This document shows, piece by piece, positions 18,972 through 31,942 of a stretch of DNA of 64,000 nucleotides. The notes beneath the pieces are model-generated. The model saw only the letters and a program-made list of their open reading frames with translations, was not told the DNA's origin and ran no database searches. Origin of the DNA: Mugil cephalus (Eukaryota > Chordata > Actinopteri > Mugiliformes > Mugilidae). Every line of letters begins with the position of its first letter. Within the stretch, counting starts at the first letter, position 1. The translations under genes and the position numbers were made by a program. Location of the stretch: contig NC_061773.1 of the NCBI RefSeq assembly GCF_022458985.1, positions 5,436,001-5,500,000 on the forward strand, given 5' to 3'.

Positions 18972-21900
18972 ATGTCTGAAGAGGCAATTTCAGAAAGTGA
19001 CCTGGAGGCCAGCCTTAACAGTGAAGAGGAGTATTTGGAAAATGAAGAGGAGGAGGACATGGATGACATGGACGAGGATGAAGAAGAAGATGAAAATGAT
19101 GGCGATGATGAAGATGATAGCGTCGGTGAGTGACATATTAACGACTTTCTTGTGTCCGTTGATGTAATGTAACCCTTTCTGGTGCTTAGAGCTCAGCGAT
19201 TTTAAAGATAAAGCCAAAACAGATGTATGTAGTGCATGTCAGCTGTTTCATACCAGTCAACGGAAACACTGTCTATTCTCTTTCAAGACCGACCTGAAAG
19301 CGCCCAGAGCCAAACAGAAACAGCTCAGGATGGCAGGGACTCCACCTCAGCTACCTCCGGAGAGCCTTCTTCTGGGCCTCCATCTCAGCCTGCGTCCTGC
19401 CCGTCCTCCAGGGCCCCCTCCAGACCTGCTTCTCGTTCTCAGCCTCCCAGCAGCCCAGAGAACTCCAGCCAGAGCAAGCCACTGTCCAGCAAAACAAAGA
19501 AACAAAAAGCCTCTAAATCAACTAAATCCTCGAAATCGTCAAAAGGGTCCAAACTTTCCAAGCCATCGAAGCCTGCACACATGAGGAAGAACATCAGGTG
19601 CCTTTAGCTCTTTTCCACAATTCACAGGTGCTTTCTGTGTAGTTTTATGTTTTATTTGTGTGTAACTGGACTTTTTCCATCATGCTTATAGAAAGCTGCT
19701 AAAAGAGGATCAGCTGGAGGCTGGGACCAAGGCCGCTCAACAGGAAGAGATGGAGAGGCGGAAACGTCTCGAGCAGCAGAGGAAGGACTTTCCTGCACCC
19801 GCCCCAACACTCCCGGACTCTCAACTAGGTGACTATTGTGAATTTCAACCTTCTGTTCGATCATTTAACTTCTCTAAATGTACAATTCTCTTCCGCTCTC
19901 TCTAACAGTGGACACTGCTTCGATTTTAGACGAGGTGTCTCACTTGGTCCCCGCCGTCCTCACCAAGCAGGATGTGATCTGTCTGGACAGCAGTGGTGAG
20001 GAAGAGGAAAAAGTAGACCCTAAGTTGCTTCAACTTCCAATTCGAGATGGTAAGATAGTACAGGTCTAACACTCATGTGTCCAAGTGATTTCCACGTTTT
20101 AAAGCAAAAGCTGACACGGTGTTTGTTTCGTCAATGATGAGCAGATGTAATTGAGCTGAGTTCTGGAGATGAAGACGCCCTGCAGATAAGCAGCGAGTCG
20201 GCCGACGAGGATGCCGATGGCGCCACCAGCTCTGAGGAGAGCAGCGGAGCGCACATCAACGACGCTCTGAACCAGCCTGACGCCCTGGGTCGAGTGCTGG
20301 TTAATATCAATCACCCTGCGGAGGAGAAAGATATTTACCTCGCGCCACAGCTGGCCAAGGCTGTCAAACCTCACCAAGTATGACTTCTCTCCATATCAGG
20401 AAATGAAAATAACCAGTAGCAGAAAATCTCACTACAGGTTGTTTATTCACAAACATTTTTCTCGTCATGTCTAAGATTGGAGGGATACGTTTTCTCTATG
20501 ATAACCTCATCGAGTCCCTGGAGCGGTATAAGACCAGCAGTGGATTTGGCTGCATCCTCGCTCACAGCATGGGGTTGGGAAAGACACTACAAGTCATTTC
20601 CTTCATTGACATCCTGTTGAGAAATACTGAAGCCCACACTGTGCTGGCCATTGTCCCAGTGAGTATACTGAACTAAAAACAACACACAGATTTCATGTTT
20701 CCGGAAGTTATTGATTTATTTGGATTAAATTAAACAATCTTTGTCTTTCCTTTACACAAGGTAAACACACTTCAAAACTGGATGACTGAGTTTAACATCT
20801 GGCTCCCACCTCAAGAAGCCCTTTCCCCTGAAACTGACCCCACACTCGTCACTGGCCGCAATTTCAAAGTTCACATTCTCAACGATGAGCACAAGTATGT
20901 AACGTGCCGTTTTTTGTACGGGATTAAGATCTCGTAGCATTTGATTAGGTAACCATGTTGACTGTGTGACCTGCAGAACAACGATGGCCAGGGCCAAGGT
21001 AGTGGAAGAGTGGTCCAGAGACGGAGGTGTGCTGCTGATGGGCTACGAGATGTACCGCCTGCTGTCCATGAAGAAGAGTTTTGTGATGGGTAAGAAGAGG
21101 AAATCGAAGAAGCCTGCTGGACCTGTCATCATTGACCTGGATGAAGAAGATAGACAGCAGGAACTCATGAAAGGTCAGCACAGGCCTCACAAAGCCTTGT
21201 TAAATGGTCTATTTGCTTAAATAGGGATTAGACACATACAGCACTTCGTTTTGTCTCATTGTTTCATAGGCATTGAAAAGGCGATAGCACGGCCAGGCCC
21301 AGACGTGGTGATCTGTGACGAAGGTCATCGGATTAAGAATTACCACGCCAGCACATCGCAGGCCCTGAAGAATATCCGTTCCCGGCGCAGGGTGGTTCTC
21401 ACCGGTTACCCTCTGCAGAACAACCTGATTGAATACTGGTGCATGGTGGACTTCGTCAGGCCTGACTTTTTAGGCACACGTCAGGAGTTCAGCAACATGT
21501 TTGAACGTCCCATTCTGAACGGTCAGTGCGTGGACAGCACACCTCAAGACGTTCGGTTGATGCGCTATCGGAGTCACGTGCTGCACAGCCTGCTGGAGGG
21601 TTTCGTCCAGAGGTAAGCGTTCAGTCAGATGCAAAAGTTGGACATCATGAATGAAAGAGAATACTGCCCTGGAAGACACTACCTCACAACCCTCTCTGGG
21701 GCTGCTTTCCTGGTTCACAGACGAGGTCATGATGTGCTGCGAGACCAGCTTCCCACCAAGGAGGAGCATGTGATTCTGGTGCGACTGTCTCCCGTTCAGA
21801 GGGCGCTTTACACCGAGTTCATGAAGCGGTTTCGAGAAGCGGGGAACAGCGGCTGGCTCGGCCTCAACCCGCTGAAGGCCTTCTGTGTGTGCTGCAAGGT

Positions 21901-24900
21901 GAGAATGCTTTCCTTAAAAAAGTCTGGTAAGGGTCGCTTCATTTACACACTCGCTAGCTTTCTCTTTTCATCCAATTTTGTTATTTCCGAGTAACTGAGT
22001 CTTCTTACCTTCCAGATCTGGAACCACCCAGATGTCCTCTATGAAGCCTTGCAGAAGGAGAATCAGGCCAATGAGCAGGACCTGGATCTTGATGACTTAA
22101 CTTCAGCTAATAACCCTCGCTGTCCTGCACCCAGTGCTGGCCTCAAAGCCAAAGTAGCAGACTCAAGCAACAGCAAAGGCAACAGCAACCTACCACCACT
22201 CAATTCCTCTCAGGAAAGAGCCAATCAGGTCATCACATATGAATGGGTATGTTATCGAGCTACTGTTCCCATCTAGAATCTATCTGCTTTGATGAGTAAA
22301 GTTTTTAATTCATCACCATTCTGCTAAAGCCCAAAGCTTCTCCCTGCTAACTTGTGATATTTGACATATCTTTTAAGGGAGTTGCAATGTCTGGTTCTTC
22401 ACAAGTCTCTCCATCCATTTATGCATCTTAGGCAAATGACATAATGTCAAACTACCAGACGGGCGTTCTGGAGAACTCTGCCAAGATGGTGCTGCTCTTC
22501 TATCTGATTGATGAGAGCGTTGCACGAGGAGACAAGATTTTGGTCTTTAGGTAAGTGTCTTTAAACACAAAGCAATTTAGAGAAGAGACTGGCTGCAGTT
22601 TGACTAATTATGAATCTGACTGTTTTAACTTTAAGTGCTTTTAACCAGCATTAATATTTTAATACTGCTCGATCTCATGACGTATTTTCGGATCACTTTC
22701 ACAATTAACCAGAATGATGGCCTTTAGTAAACCACATTTATCTCTGTTTCCAGCCATTAAAAGGTCATGTACTTTCATTAACCCTTGTTCTTTTCCGGCT
22801 GTGTCTCCACTAGTCAAAGCTTGTCCACCCTGTCCGTCATTGAGGACTTCTTATCAAAGAGGCCGATGCCTCCAGGCATCGCTTCCACTGAGAGCCAGAA
22901 CCCAAACTGGGTTCGCAACCTCAATTACTACAGTGAGTCATCCAATCTGTGCTCTTCTCCGAAGCTAGCAACTCTGCTGAAAGTGTAGTCCTCACCATGG
23001 TAACTTCTCACTCGGGTTTGTCTTTAGTGATTTAGTATCCACGGATGTAACATCTGCCGCTAAATCATTTTTACTTTGCTCGAGACACTGTTGATTTTAT
23101 GTATGTATATTATACACACTCTATATGCAGCTGGGATAGTTACAGCTTCCTCCAGTCGTTTAATTGTTCTGCAGAGATGACAAAGTGTCCTATAAGAATT
23201 CAATAAAGTAATACATTTAAAATGTCTTCTTCACTTTGCTGAAAGTTCAGATATCTTCAGGTACTTTATGTGATGACTGTCTGTCTCTCTGTCTGTCTGT
23301 AGGACTGGATGGGAGTACGTCTGCCTCAGAAAGAGAACGGCTCATCAATCAGTTTAACGACCGAGAGAACAGGACAACATGGGTCTTCCTTCTGTCTACA
23401 AGGTTTGTTTCTCTGCTTTTTCTTCCCCGTAACATTTCTCACGCTTCCTCCACACGCCGGCATAAAGTTTCATCACTCATTTTCCCTGTCTTTCCCAGAG
23501 CGGGCTGTTTGGGGGTAAATTTGATAGGGGCCAATCGCGTTGTTGTCTTTGACGCATCCTGGAACCCTTGTCACGATGCCCAGGCAGTGTGCAGAGTGTA
23601 CAGATATGGTCAGAGGAAACCTTGCTGCATATACCGTCTTGTCTGTGACTTTACCTTGGAGAAGAAGATCTATGACCGACAGGTCTCCAAACAGGGCATG
23701 TCTGGTAAGGGATTACCTTTTTACATTATTCATTATTCATATTACATTGATTACATGCACCATGTAAAAATCCTGTTCCTTCATTTTTTATTTTTTTTTA
23801 CAGACCGTGTGGTTGATGACCTGAACCCTGTGCTGAACTTCACACGTAAGGAAGTGGAGTCGCTGCTACACTTTGTAGAAGAGGAGCCGGAAACTGAGAA
23901 AATCTCCCCCGAATCCCAGGACTTCGAAGCAGTGATATACCAAGCCTGTCAGCTTTACCCGCACCTCATCACCAAGGTAGAGTTGTATAAAAAAATGTGC
24001 TCTGCGAAAGCCTAGGCTCTGCAAGACGTTCAGTAACTGAACCTCATACCTCAGGGAATCTAGTAGCAGATTCATGCGCTCAGAAGCCCACAGCAGCTTT
24101 AGTTATTTGTGGAATGATGTGCTGCTGAAAATGTCAGGTTTTGCAAGTGCATGAGACACCCTCAGAAGAATCACGTCCAATCTCTGATCAGTCACAAGGG
24201 AGACCTACACAATAATGGGAAGGTGGTCATAATGTTATGTCTGATTGGTGTACATGGCCCAGTAGTATTCTTGGGTTGCTAAAACATTTTATTATCTTAA
24301 AAGTTCTTAAATATGTTTGTGATAAATAAATATGCAGGAGAAGGGAAAGTGCAGGAGTACAACTATTTGACGGATATGACAAAGACCATATGAGTGAGGA
24401 TCACTACACAATTTACAAAATGAATTTTCCTCTTTCCATGTGTCTCCATAGAAACCTTTCCACCACGAGTCTCTGCTGGTCGACCGTAAGGAGTCAAAAC
24501 TCACCAAAGCAGAGAAGAGAGCTGCCAAGAAGAGCTATGAGGACGAGAAACGAGCCTCTGTGCCCTACTCTCGGCCGTCGTATGCCCCCTACTACCCGAC
24601 CAACGACCATCAGCTCGCAAACATACCAGCATTCAACCAACGTGGCTGGTGAGACTCAGGCTGCGTGTTTTACCTCCCGGTTGATAGTTTGTTCCTTATT
24701 TTCTGTTGTGGAATGAATTGAATGAATGAGGCCCAGCTTTTCATCGCAAAATGAACAATGCTCTCCAGTCCCTTTGTTGCATAACGGTGAGAGATTTGTT
24801 TCATTTTGTAGCTGTAGCATGTTCCTGTTGTTTTTCTAATGGATCTCCAGCGCAGCAGGCACTTCTTCTAATTTGTGTGACCACCTCATGAGTTCAGCCA

Positions 24901-26868
24901 ACCTTCACATTCCCAGGCGTCCCATGACCAGACCAGATGACAAGCCCGTGGCTAGTGTCAGACCCATCCAGTCCACCCCCGTCCCCATGATGCCTCGTCA
25001 AGCCGGCATGGGTATGTCTGTCTCCGGCTCCGCTGGCAGCCTCCCGGTCAACTTTCTGCAGAAAGCTGGCGTTTATGTGCAGAGAATTGTCACCACAACA
25101 GGTCTGATTTCATGTTTTTAAATGCGTAAAGGGCTGAAATCACTTGCATCACCTACGTCAGCTATGTCTCGCGAAGTCAACACTGACACCAGCTGTTTGT
25201 CTGGGTCCGCAGATATAGTGATCCCCGGAGCCAACAGCTCGACAGACGTTCAAGCTCGAATTAGTGCCGGGGAGAGTATCCACATCATCAGAGGATCTAA
25301 AGGTAGTTGCAATAACATGCTGCGGACTCTCTGCTTAGGAAACATTCGAGTCACCTGCCTCGCTCAGTTAACGTATTGTCCAACACAGGTACCTACATCA
25401 GGACGAACGACGGAAGAATTTTTGCTATTCGATCGGGAAAGATCAGCCGACCGGTAATTGGTGGTTCATCAGCTTCAAGAGGTACAGATTCATGTTCCTG
25501 CTTCCTCCTGTTCTTCACATACAGTTGAATTTCAACCATGCAGCATTGAGCAGGTGTTTTTTTTTTTTTTTTTTTGGTGCTCTTGAAGGCCTCTCGCCCA
25601 CGGATTTATACATCACAAGGAATACAGCAAAAGCGATATTAATTAATCGGTGTAATGTCTCTTGTGGCACACGAGGAGCTTTTAGAGCTATTAAAAATTG
25701 CATGACATAGAAACTGGAGAAGCAGTACTAACTTTGGCTTTCAAGATTTTGTAGAGGTGGCTTCATGTCGGGCTTTGCTATATTCTTTTCAGAGCTTCAG
25801 CAATAAATTATTCAGAGGCAGAAATCATGCAGACGTCTCCTGGAGTTTCCTGACTGCATTTCTCTCCTCTCCACAGACACGCAGGGTTCTGTAATCAGTA
25901 ACGGATGCTCGTCCCCCGTGGAGCAGCAGCAGCGCTCCCCTAATGGAGAGCAGCGGTCCTCCTCTCCGCTGAGCTCCGAGATCCTCAGAGAGCTCAGCCG
26001 CTACACTTCGTCCTCGGGCGACGGCGCCGCCGCCGCCGGCGTGGGGAATGAGTTGCCGTCGCCGTCGGACGCGTCGTCCTTGCCCGCGGGGGACGGGGGC
26101 GGCGCACAGAACTATCAGACCGGCGATCTGAGCAGGCAACTCGCGGACGACCTCCTGAGTTCGGCGTTGGAGATGCGAGGCGGTAAACGCAAGAGCACTG
26201 AAAGCCAGGACGGCGCGCAGATAGTCGGCAAACGACCCTCCGCTCCAAGTCATTTCCCCGGACTGTCCATGGGCTCCAGTGGACTTAGCTTTCCCGCGGT
26301 GGGTCTGAACTCTTCCTCCCTGCTGGGGAACCTGGGTCACATGAGTCACCCGCTCCTCATGGGTGGTAGCGGTGGATCATCATTCCTTCCAACATCGGGA
26401 CAAACACTGGCTGACCTACAGACCACCATGTTCCCATCTGCCACGGGGAACGGACACCTCACCACCCCCTCCTCGTCCTCTCTGCCCACCGTTTTCTCCT
26501 CTGCCTCCACCACCATTCCCATGTCATCTACGCCCTCAGCGGCCACTTCTTCCTCTCTAACGTCAGGTTCCCTGCCCCCGTACTTGATGAACCCCAACAT
26601 GGCCGGCCTGCTCTCATCCAGTTTCCCCCTCAACTACAGTCAGTCGTTGCTCTCTGAGCCGAGGATGTTCCCCAACTCCCTCCTCTCGGGGTCCGGGCCG
26701 TTCTCCTCGCCCAACTCCGGCTCTACGACGTCTAGCTTCCTCTCCCATTTCAACAACCCCACTTCCAGCCTGTTGGGAGCCGCCCTGACCCAACCCGACA
26801 GACACCCGAACACAGAGAACGGCGGTGACAGCTCTGACGACGACGTCATAGAGGTGACGGGACAGTAG
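18972..26868 (+). CDS. rad54l2: RAD54L2 (ARIP4), SNF2-family ATPase / androgen-receptor-interacting protein
   Basis: RAD54L2 is a nuclear DNA-dependent SNF2 ATPase that modulates steroid-receptor transcription. Coding exons: 18972-19125, 19288-19597, 19692-19828, 19909-20049, 20145-20377, 20476-20658, 20761-20894, 20977-21173, 21270-21612, 21721-21898, 22016-22246, 22432-22550, 22814-22932, 23303-23402, 23499-23704, 23804-23976, 24452-24648, 24917-25101, 25213-25302, 25389-25481, 25877-26868. They sum to 4515 nt, 1504 residues (human 1467). The N-terminus is very acidic. The helicase has Walker A GLGKT (358-362), the DEGH box (513-516), LTGYPLQNNLIEYW, and the C-terminal lobe ending CRVYRYGQ (to 898). 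Later segments VTTTDIVIPGANSSTDVQAR and GESIHIIRGSKGTYIRT match human ARIP4. The last exon is Ser/Gly/Leu-rich and ends DDDVIEVTGQ, as human ends DDDVIEVTGK. A 5' non-coding exon ending at 17567 and the acceptor at 18920 are inferred. Confidence 0.97.
24221..24252. mobile_element. Solo terminal inverted-repeat fragment of a Tc1/mariner-like element
   Basis: The string ggtggtcataatgttatg and the following tctgattggtgtac are the terminal sequence of an abundant fish Tc1/mariner-like family. Only the end survives, inside the RAD54L2 intron between 23977 and 24451. The same family is present as a longer copy in RASSF1 intron 1. Confidence 0.6.
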
Positions 26869-29527
26869 AGCTGCAAAAGGAGACGGAGGCCGATTCACAC
26901 ACAATCCATCATGTTTACCCTAAAGAACATTAGGAATGGGAACATGTTTATACAAAAATAGAGGAGCGAGTTTCTGTTACAACATATCAGCCTTAAATTG
27001 CTGATTGGTGGTTATATGTGTTGTTATCTTCTAAATGTGATATCAAAACACAAAGGGGTTACAGAGATACCAATTTAAACATTGCCGTTATTCTCTTACT
27101 AGACAAATTGAAATAAACATTATCAGTTTTATTAATAAATTAATAAAACATTTAACTAAAATTTGTTAACCTAAAAGCAGCGAAGTTGGCAATAAACCTG
27201 TGCATTTTGACACTTTTTTTTTTTTTTTACCATTTTTCAGCAACATTTTACACTGTGTTTTTATGACTGAAATAAATCGGAATTCCCATTCCTAATGGCC
27301 TCATTAGACTCCACACACACACACACGCTGACTCTCACCTCGCGATGAGAGAATCAACTTGTACCTTACTGACTGTACAATGTCAAGAGTAACTAAATCC
27401 TAATGCTGAATATCCCAGACTTGTTCAGCTGGAGCAGCAGAGCCGCGGGAACAGACCTTTTTTCTCATGACGGGGGACCAGCTGAATCTTTCGGGGGCTA
27501 TGCACGGCCTCCTCTGCTACGTTTCTAAGCAAGGCCTCGCCGTGCCGTCAGTTTCATTTCCCTCTGACTTCAGACGTGATGAAGTGTTGGATTTTCTCAC
27601 GATATATTGCAGCTGAACGGTCGCGTGCAAACGTAAACTTCCCTCTTACCCGGATGCTAATCGACATCAATTTCCTCGAGTAGTTTTCCTCACAGTGTAG
27701 CTAAACTGCAACTCTCCATAAAGCACCAAACAGGAACTCAGAGTTTCTAATGTCAAAATCTTCAATATATTTAGAGAAAATCCTTCAAGGCTTATCTTTA
27801 ACAACGGGAATTTTAGGCTTTCAGAGCGTATTTTAGTCCTTAGCGGTTTAATAGGCATTGTAGCATCCCCTGTTTAAAGGATATTATGTGTGATACTATA
27901 ATTGATCATGTTGATACTTTGTAAATAACAGGTCATTATCATCGTTTATATTGCAAGTCAATACTGTGCAGTGTGTAGATTTTGGTTGTAGGGAGATAAT
28001 CACAGTGACTATTATGATGATAATGAACACACTGCTTTGATTATGGGGAAATAAATTTATGTTCGAATATGTAAAGTTCAAATACGTTCGTTTTTTTCCT
28101 CCCCTTTTTAAAACTAAACTGAATGTACATTCATGCTAGCCTTTGATGACACAGGGGCTGAGACATGGATTAGGACTGTGTTGTTTCATTTTTAGCCTTA
28201 AATAACACAAAGGGGTCTTGAGTCTTAGCATTTATCTTAGTACGTCCTTTTTACAAATCTCCAGACAGTCGGTGTCGAAACTCAAAGCGCACGTTCAGAG
28301 CAGGTTCAGCGTTGTGACTGAGAAGCACCAAGCGTGAAAGCCAAATGGAGCTCAAACCAATGTTTAACGTCGCCGGGTTGTTTTCAGAACTTTGAAGATC
28401 ATCTCTTTCGTTGCAGTCCTTACTGACACGTCCCCGCCATTTGTTGATACGCTCGCTCAAGTCGACCCGCACCCCACATGTAGTTTTTATGACGGTAATT
28501 ATCAGAAACTCGCTGAGAACAAATATTGCCTAAACTGTAGAGACCATTGCATCCATGCAGCCTGAGAGGATGTGAAACCTTAGAGTCGATGTAGCCGCCG
28601 AGCGTCCTTCGAGACGTGTCAACATCTCCACACGAGCGCCCGTGACCGTGGTGGAACCAGGTCAGGTGATGCGGTGGCCTTGGGGAAAAAAAAAAAAAAA
28701 AAAACTGCTGGTGCCGTCGTGTGGTAGCGTTTCATCTAAATGCAGTGCCGTGTAAGTAGCTTCTGTCAGTAGTGTCGGTCAGTGTAGGTATGCGGTGCTT
28801 TAGGGAGTTTAGGTCTTTGCTGTTCTCCGTTTCCCTGTGTTTCTGTGTTGTCATGACACCTCGAGGTATTTCGATGTAGGAAAGTCACTTTCCTCTCTTG
28901 GTAAACTAGGCTAGATGCAGTGGTTAGTAGCCTTTAGAAAACACTGGATAAACTGAGACGACATGTCATTCCCCGCTGAGTTCTAATGTCAATGTTTTCT
29001 TCTGGGGACCTCCTGCCCCCACAGCTTCACTTCGCTCTTTGTTTCATTTCCTACTGGCTCCTCTCCTGTCATTTAGGATGCGTCACCTCCATCCTTAGCT
29101 TCCTCCAGCATGTCTTGGCAAATTCAGTTTGCTTTGTATTTCAAAGTGGAGGTAGCACTTTGTAAAGGATCATATCTGCTTGTGAACTGTACAGACAACA
29201 CAAAGTCGACCCCATGTCTTTATTCTCAGTCAATCAGAAACACTTTTTACATCTTTTATGTTTCTCGGGAATATTTCCTCCTTTTTTTCCTTTTCTTTTT
29301 TTAAATGTTTTTGTAACTTCTTATCGGTGTTCACTCACCTGTCCCTCATTTCAGTCTGGGCGTCTGAAATGTATTTATTTATGATAGAAAACATATTGCT
29401 TTTGTAATTGCATTTTTTTAAAACTTTTTGTTCACTTTGACCCATTAACGGCTGAACCAGTAAGACTTTCATACATGCAGCCTGAGTTGGAAAAAAAATA
29501 TGACTGTGTTATCAATGTTATTTTAAC
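26869..29527 (+). other. RAD54L2 3' UTR (about 2.7 kb if the distal poly(A) site is used)
   Basis: No other exon is recognisable between the RAD54L2 stop and the CYB561D2 gene. Several AATAAA hexamers occur, for example at 27191-27196, and the most distal one starts at 29528. Alternative polyadenylation is therefore possible. The stretch holds T- and A-runs (27209-27229, 28684-28704) but no open frame of note. Confidence 0.55.
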
Positions 29528-29577
29528 AATAAAACACTCTTCTATTGCAGCGTGAATCATTTACAAAAGCTTTTATT
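29528..29577. terminator. Tail-to-tail poly(A) signals of RAD54L2 (plus) and CYB561D2 (minus)
   Basis: AATAAA on the plus strand lies at 29528-29533, and AATAAA on the minus strand is the complement of 29572-29577. Cleavage usually falls 10-30 nt downstream of the hexamer, so the two transcripts would end within a few bases of each other between the signals. This is the only AATAAA on the minus strand in the roughly 0.9 kb below the CYB561D2 stop codon. Confidence 0.6.
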
Positions 29578-30481
29578 TCCGACCGTATTTTTCAACATAG
29601 CTTGTTTAAACTTGACTGAATTTTCAGTAAACAGCAGCATCCATCATCCAAAAGACGGGAAAATAATAAGTGACCTGAGATTAAAAACAAAATTTATGGG
29701 AGATTTATCAGATAACATAATAGTAGAACCTTGTGACTAAATAAACTATGTGGCAGTTCTTAAGAAGAAGGAATGGATAGAGAGGATCTGTCTCAATAAA
29801 ACTGGAACTGGGTCACTGGTTTTCACTCTGTGACTCCTGAGAGAAGCCGGATGAAACTTCACTTTCACAAAACTGACAGGGCAGATTTTCAAAGTGCGGA
29901 TGGACAACGACCCAAAGCAAACTGAAAACTTCTTAAAATGAACAAAACAAAGAACCACTGACGTTCAATAACCTGGAGTCCCACCACTCATGTGTATTTT
30001 TAATTAAATGAATTTTAGTTTGACTAAAACCAGACAGGTTTTCAGAAGTTATGTCTAAAGCCTTTGCTTGCAGCCGTGTGAGGCCACTGAAACATGCTTA
30101 ATTAATACGGCTGGTGTGCAGCTCAGTTCACGCGTTCTCAGTTTGAGGTCGGCGTGTCAACATTTTCATTTTCATCCGCTGTAAAAACTGAAGCTCATGG
30201 TTTAACTGGTGTGAATATCATTCATTTTGCTCTTGATTAGAAATCAAACATCGAAGGCCAACATGTAACACTTATGCATTTAACTGCAAAATAAGATTTA
30301 AAGATCAAATTTAAAGATAAAAACCCAATGACTGCAATCTTGTGGATATTTTTTGGCAAATGCTAGATAAGAAAAGACAGACAAGCATGTGGCAGATGAA
30401 ATTGAATCCATTTTGACTTTCAAGTAATTCTGATGGCAAGTTCTGTCTCTTAGAGTCTCAGAGTCCGTATCACGTCCTTCG
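29578..30481 (-). other. CYB561D2 3' UTR
   Basis: This is non-coding sequence between the CYB561D2 stop codon and its only good poly(A) signal on the minus strand. No open frame or repeat of note is present. Confidence 0.55.
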
Positions 30482-31523
30482 TCAGGACTGCAGCCGCTTT
30501 TTAGCCATGTAAGAACTGGAGACTTGGTTCATGATGATGAGGGCACAGAAAGCAGGGCAGAGCGCCGACAGGTACCATGTGTGTTCCTTGACAGCTGCAG
30601 TGAACCAAGCCGAGCTGAGGCCGAGGAGCAGGCTGCCACTGCCAAGCAGGTAGGTGACGAGTCCTGACGCCGCGTGGTAGCGCTTCAGTTTGGCGAGGGA
30701 CCAGCCTTTGGCCAGAGAATGGTAACTGAGGGGCAGGGCCGCCAAAGACTGCACGCCGACCACGCACACCGTGAACAGGCCCAGCAGGCCGTGCCACGAG
30801 GTGAAGTGGGGCTTCCCGTTGAGGTGTTTGTTGTAGGAGATGGCAGCCAGGCCCAGGGCCGCACAGGACACACAGAGGACCTGCAGGACCCAGTGAACAC
30901 GGCCTTTGGTCTTGTGTGAAAACTTTTTGATGAGGGAGGCATGAGGTGAGAAGAGGAGCACAGCTTCTGTCATGAGGAAGCAGAACTGGTGGCAAGAAAG
31001 ACAGAAAGTTAAAAAAAATATATTTTCCGGACGTGTTAATCTGTCTGTCTGTTTGATAATATAAAATATAATCTGAAATGTGCAGATTGACAAATACAAG
31101 TAGAGATTTATTCATTACAACTGCATAAACCGGTTAGTGGTTGGCAACCGATTAATCGACCAAATGTTTAGGATCTAAATTTAAAGGTGAAGTGTTTGGT
31201 TCATCTCTTTGTTTCGCGTGTTTCCAAGTTGCGATGTTTCAACTTACAGCTAGTGTCATGAAGAAAGGATGCCAAGAAAACCAACCTGAAAACAAAAAGC
31301 AAGAAAGGGGAATGAATCAACCAGCGCTATGCAAAGAAGAGACGCACTGAAAACACACTGATATGAAAATGAACGTGAAAGAGCACTCACTTGTACCAGG
31401 TCGAGACAAAACTGCGATGAATGCAGTGAAGAAGACACAGATGAAGTGGGTAAGAACCGCAGAAGCTTTTCTGGCAAAGCCGTAAAACCGAGGCTCCGCT
31501 TCGGTGTCTCTGTTGTTGATCAT
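30482..31523 (-). CDS. cyb561d2: CYB561D2, cytochrome b561 domain membrane reductase
   Basis: Cytochrome b561 proteins move electrons across membranes, classically from ascorbate, through two hemes. Three exons (minus) at 31391-31523, 31248-31285 and 30482-30985 give 675 nt, 224 residues (human 222). The start MINNRDTEAEPRFYGFARKA precedes the first membrane helix (LTHFICVFFTAFIAVLSRPG). The four heme-binding histidines are in place: His50 (FSWHP), His88 (RVHWVLQ), His122 (SWHGLLG) and His161 (RYHAASG). Six hydrophobic segments fit the fold. LFSPHASL, KLKRYHAASGLVTYLLGS and IIMNQVSSSYMAKKR closely match human CYB561D2 rather than CYB561A family members. The gene is divergent from RASSF1, as in human. 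The close paralogue CYB561D1 is possible in principle, but the RASSF1-TUSC2-HYAL2 neighbours favour D2. Confidence 0.93.
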
Positions 31524-31856
31524 GTTTAAAATGAACTTTAGACACCAGACTGTCAGTACGTGAACCCGGTCAGTTTAAGGCAGCGAGGAAAGCGGAAGTG
31601 ATGGTCGGTTAAAAGTCTTTTACTTCCCTCTGCTGCAGAGCTGCTTCATGTAAATAAACTACAAGACAAACGGAAGACTACATTAACACATATCAGTCAC
31701 ATGTCTGTATATTTTACCGATCATTAATTCATCTCAGTCAAACTCTCAGATTTGGCTCCGCTGGGGGTTGGCTCCGCCCACCGATCTAAAAAATAATGTC
31801 CGGGTTTTCTTTTCAGAATAAAGGTCAAGAATCAAGTCGTGTTTATTGTCACCAGA

Positions 31857-31942
<86 letters not shown>
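31857..31942. repeat. (CTAT)n microsatellite
   Basis: About 21 uninterrupted tetranucleotide units. The flanking sequence (31805-32340) is AT-rich, of low coding quality, and may be the tail of a dispersed repeat that I cannot name. Confidence 0.97.

Noticed and set aside
30501-31115. A second long minus-strand frame overlapping CYB561D2
   Set aside because: It is the same exon read in another frame; only the 30482-30985 frame gives the b561 helices and four histidines.
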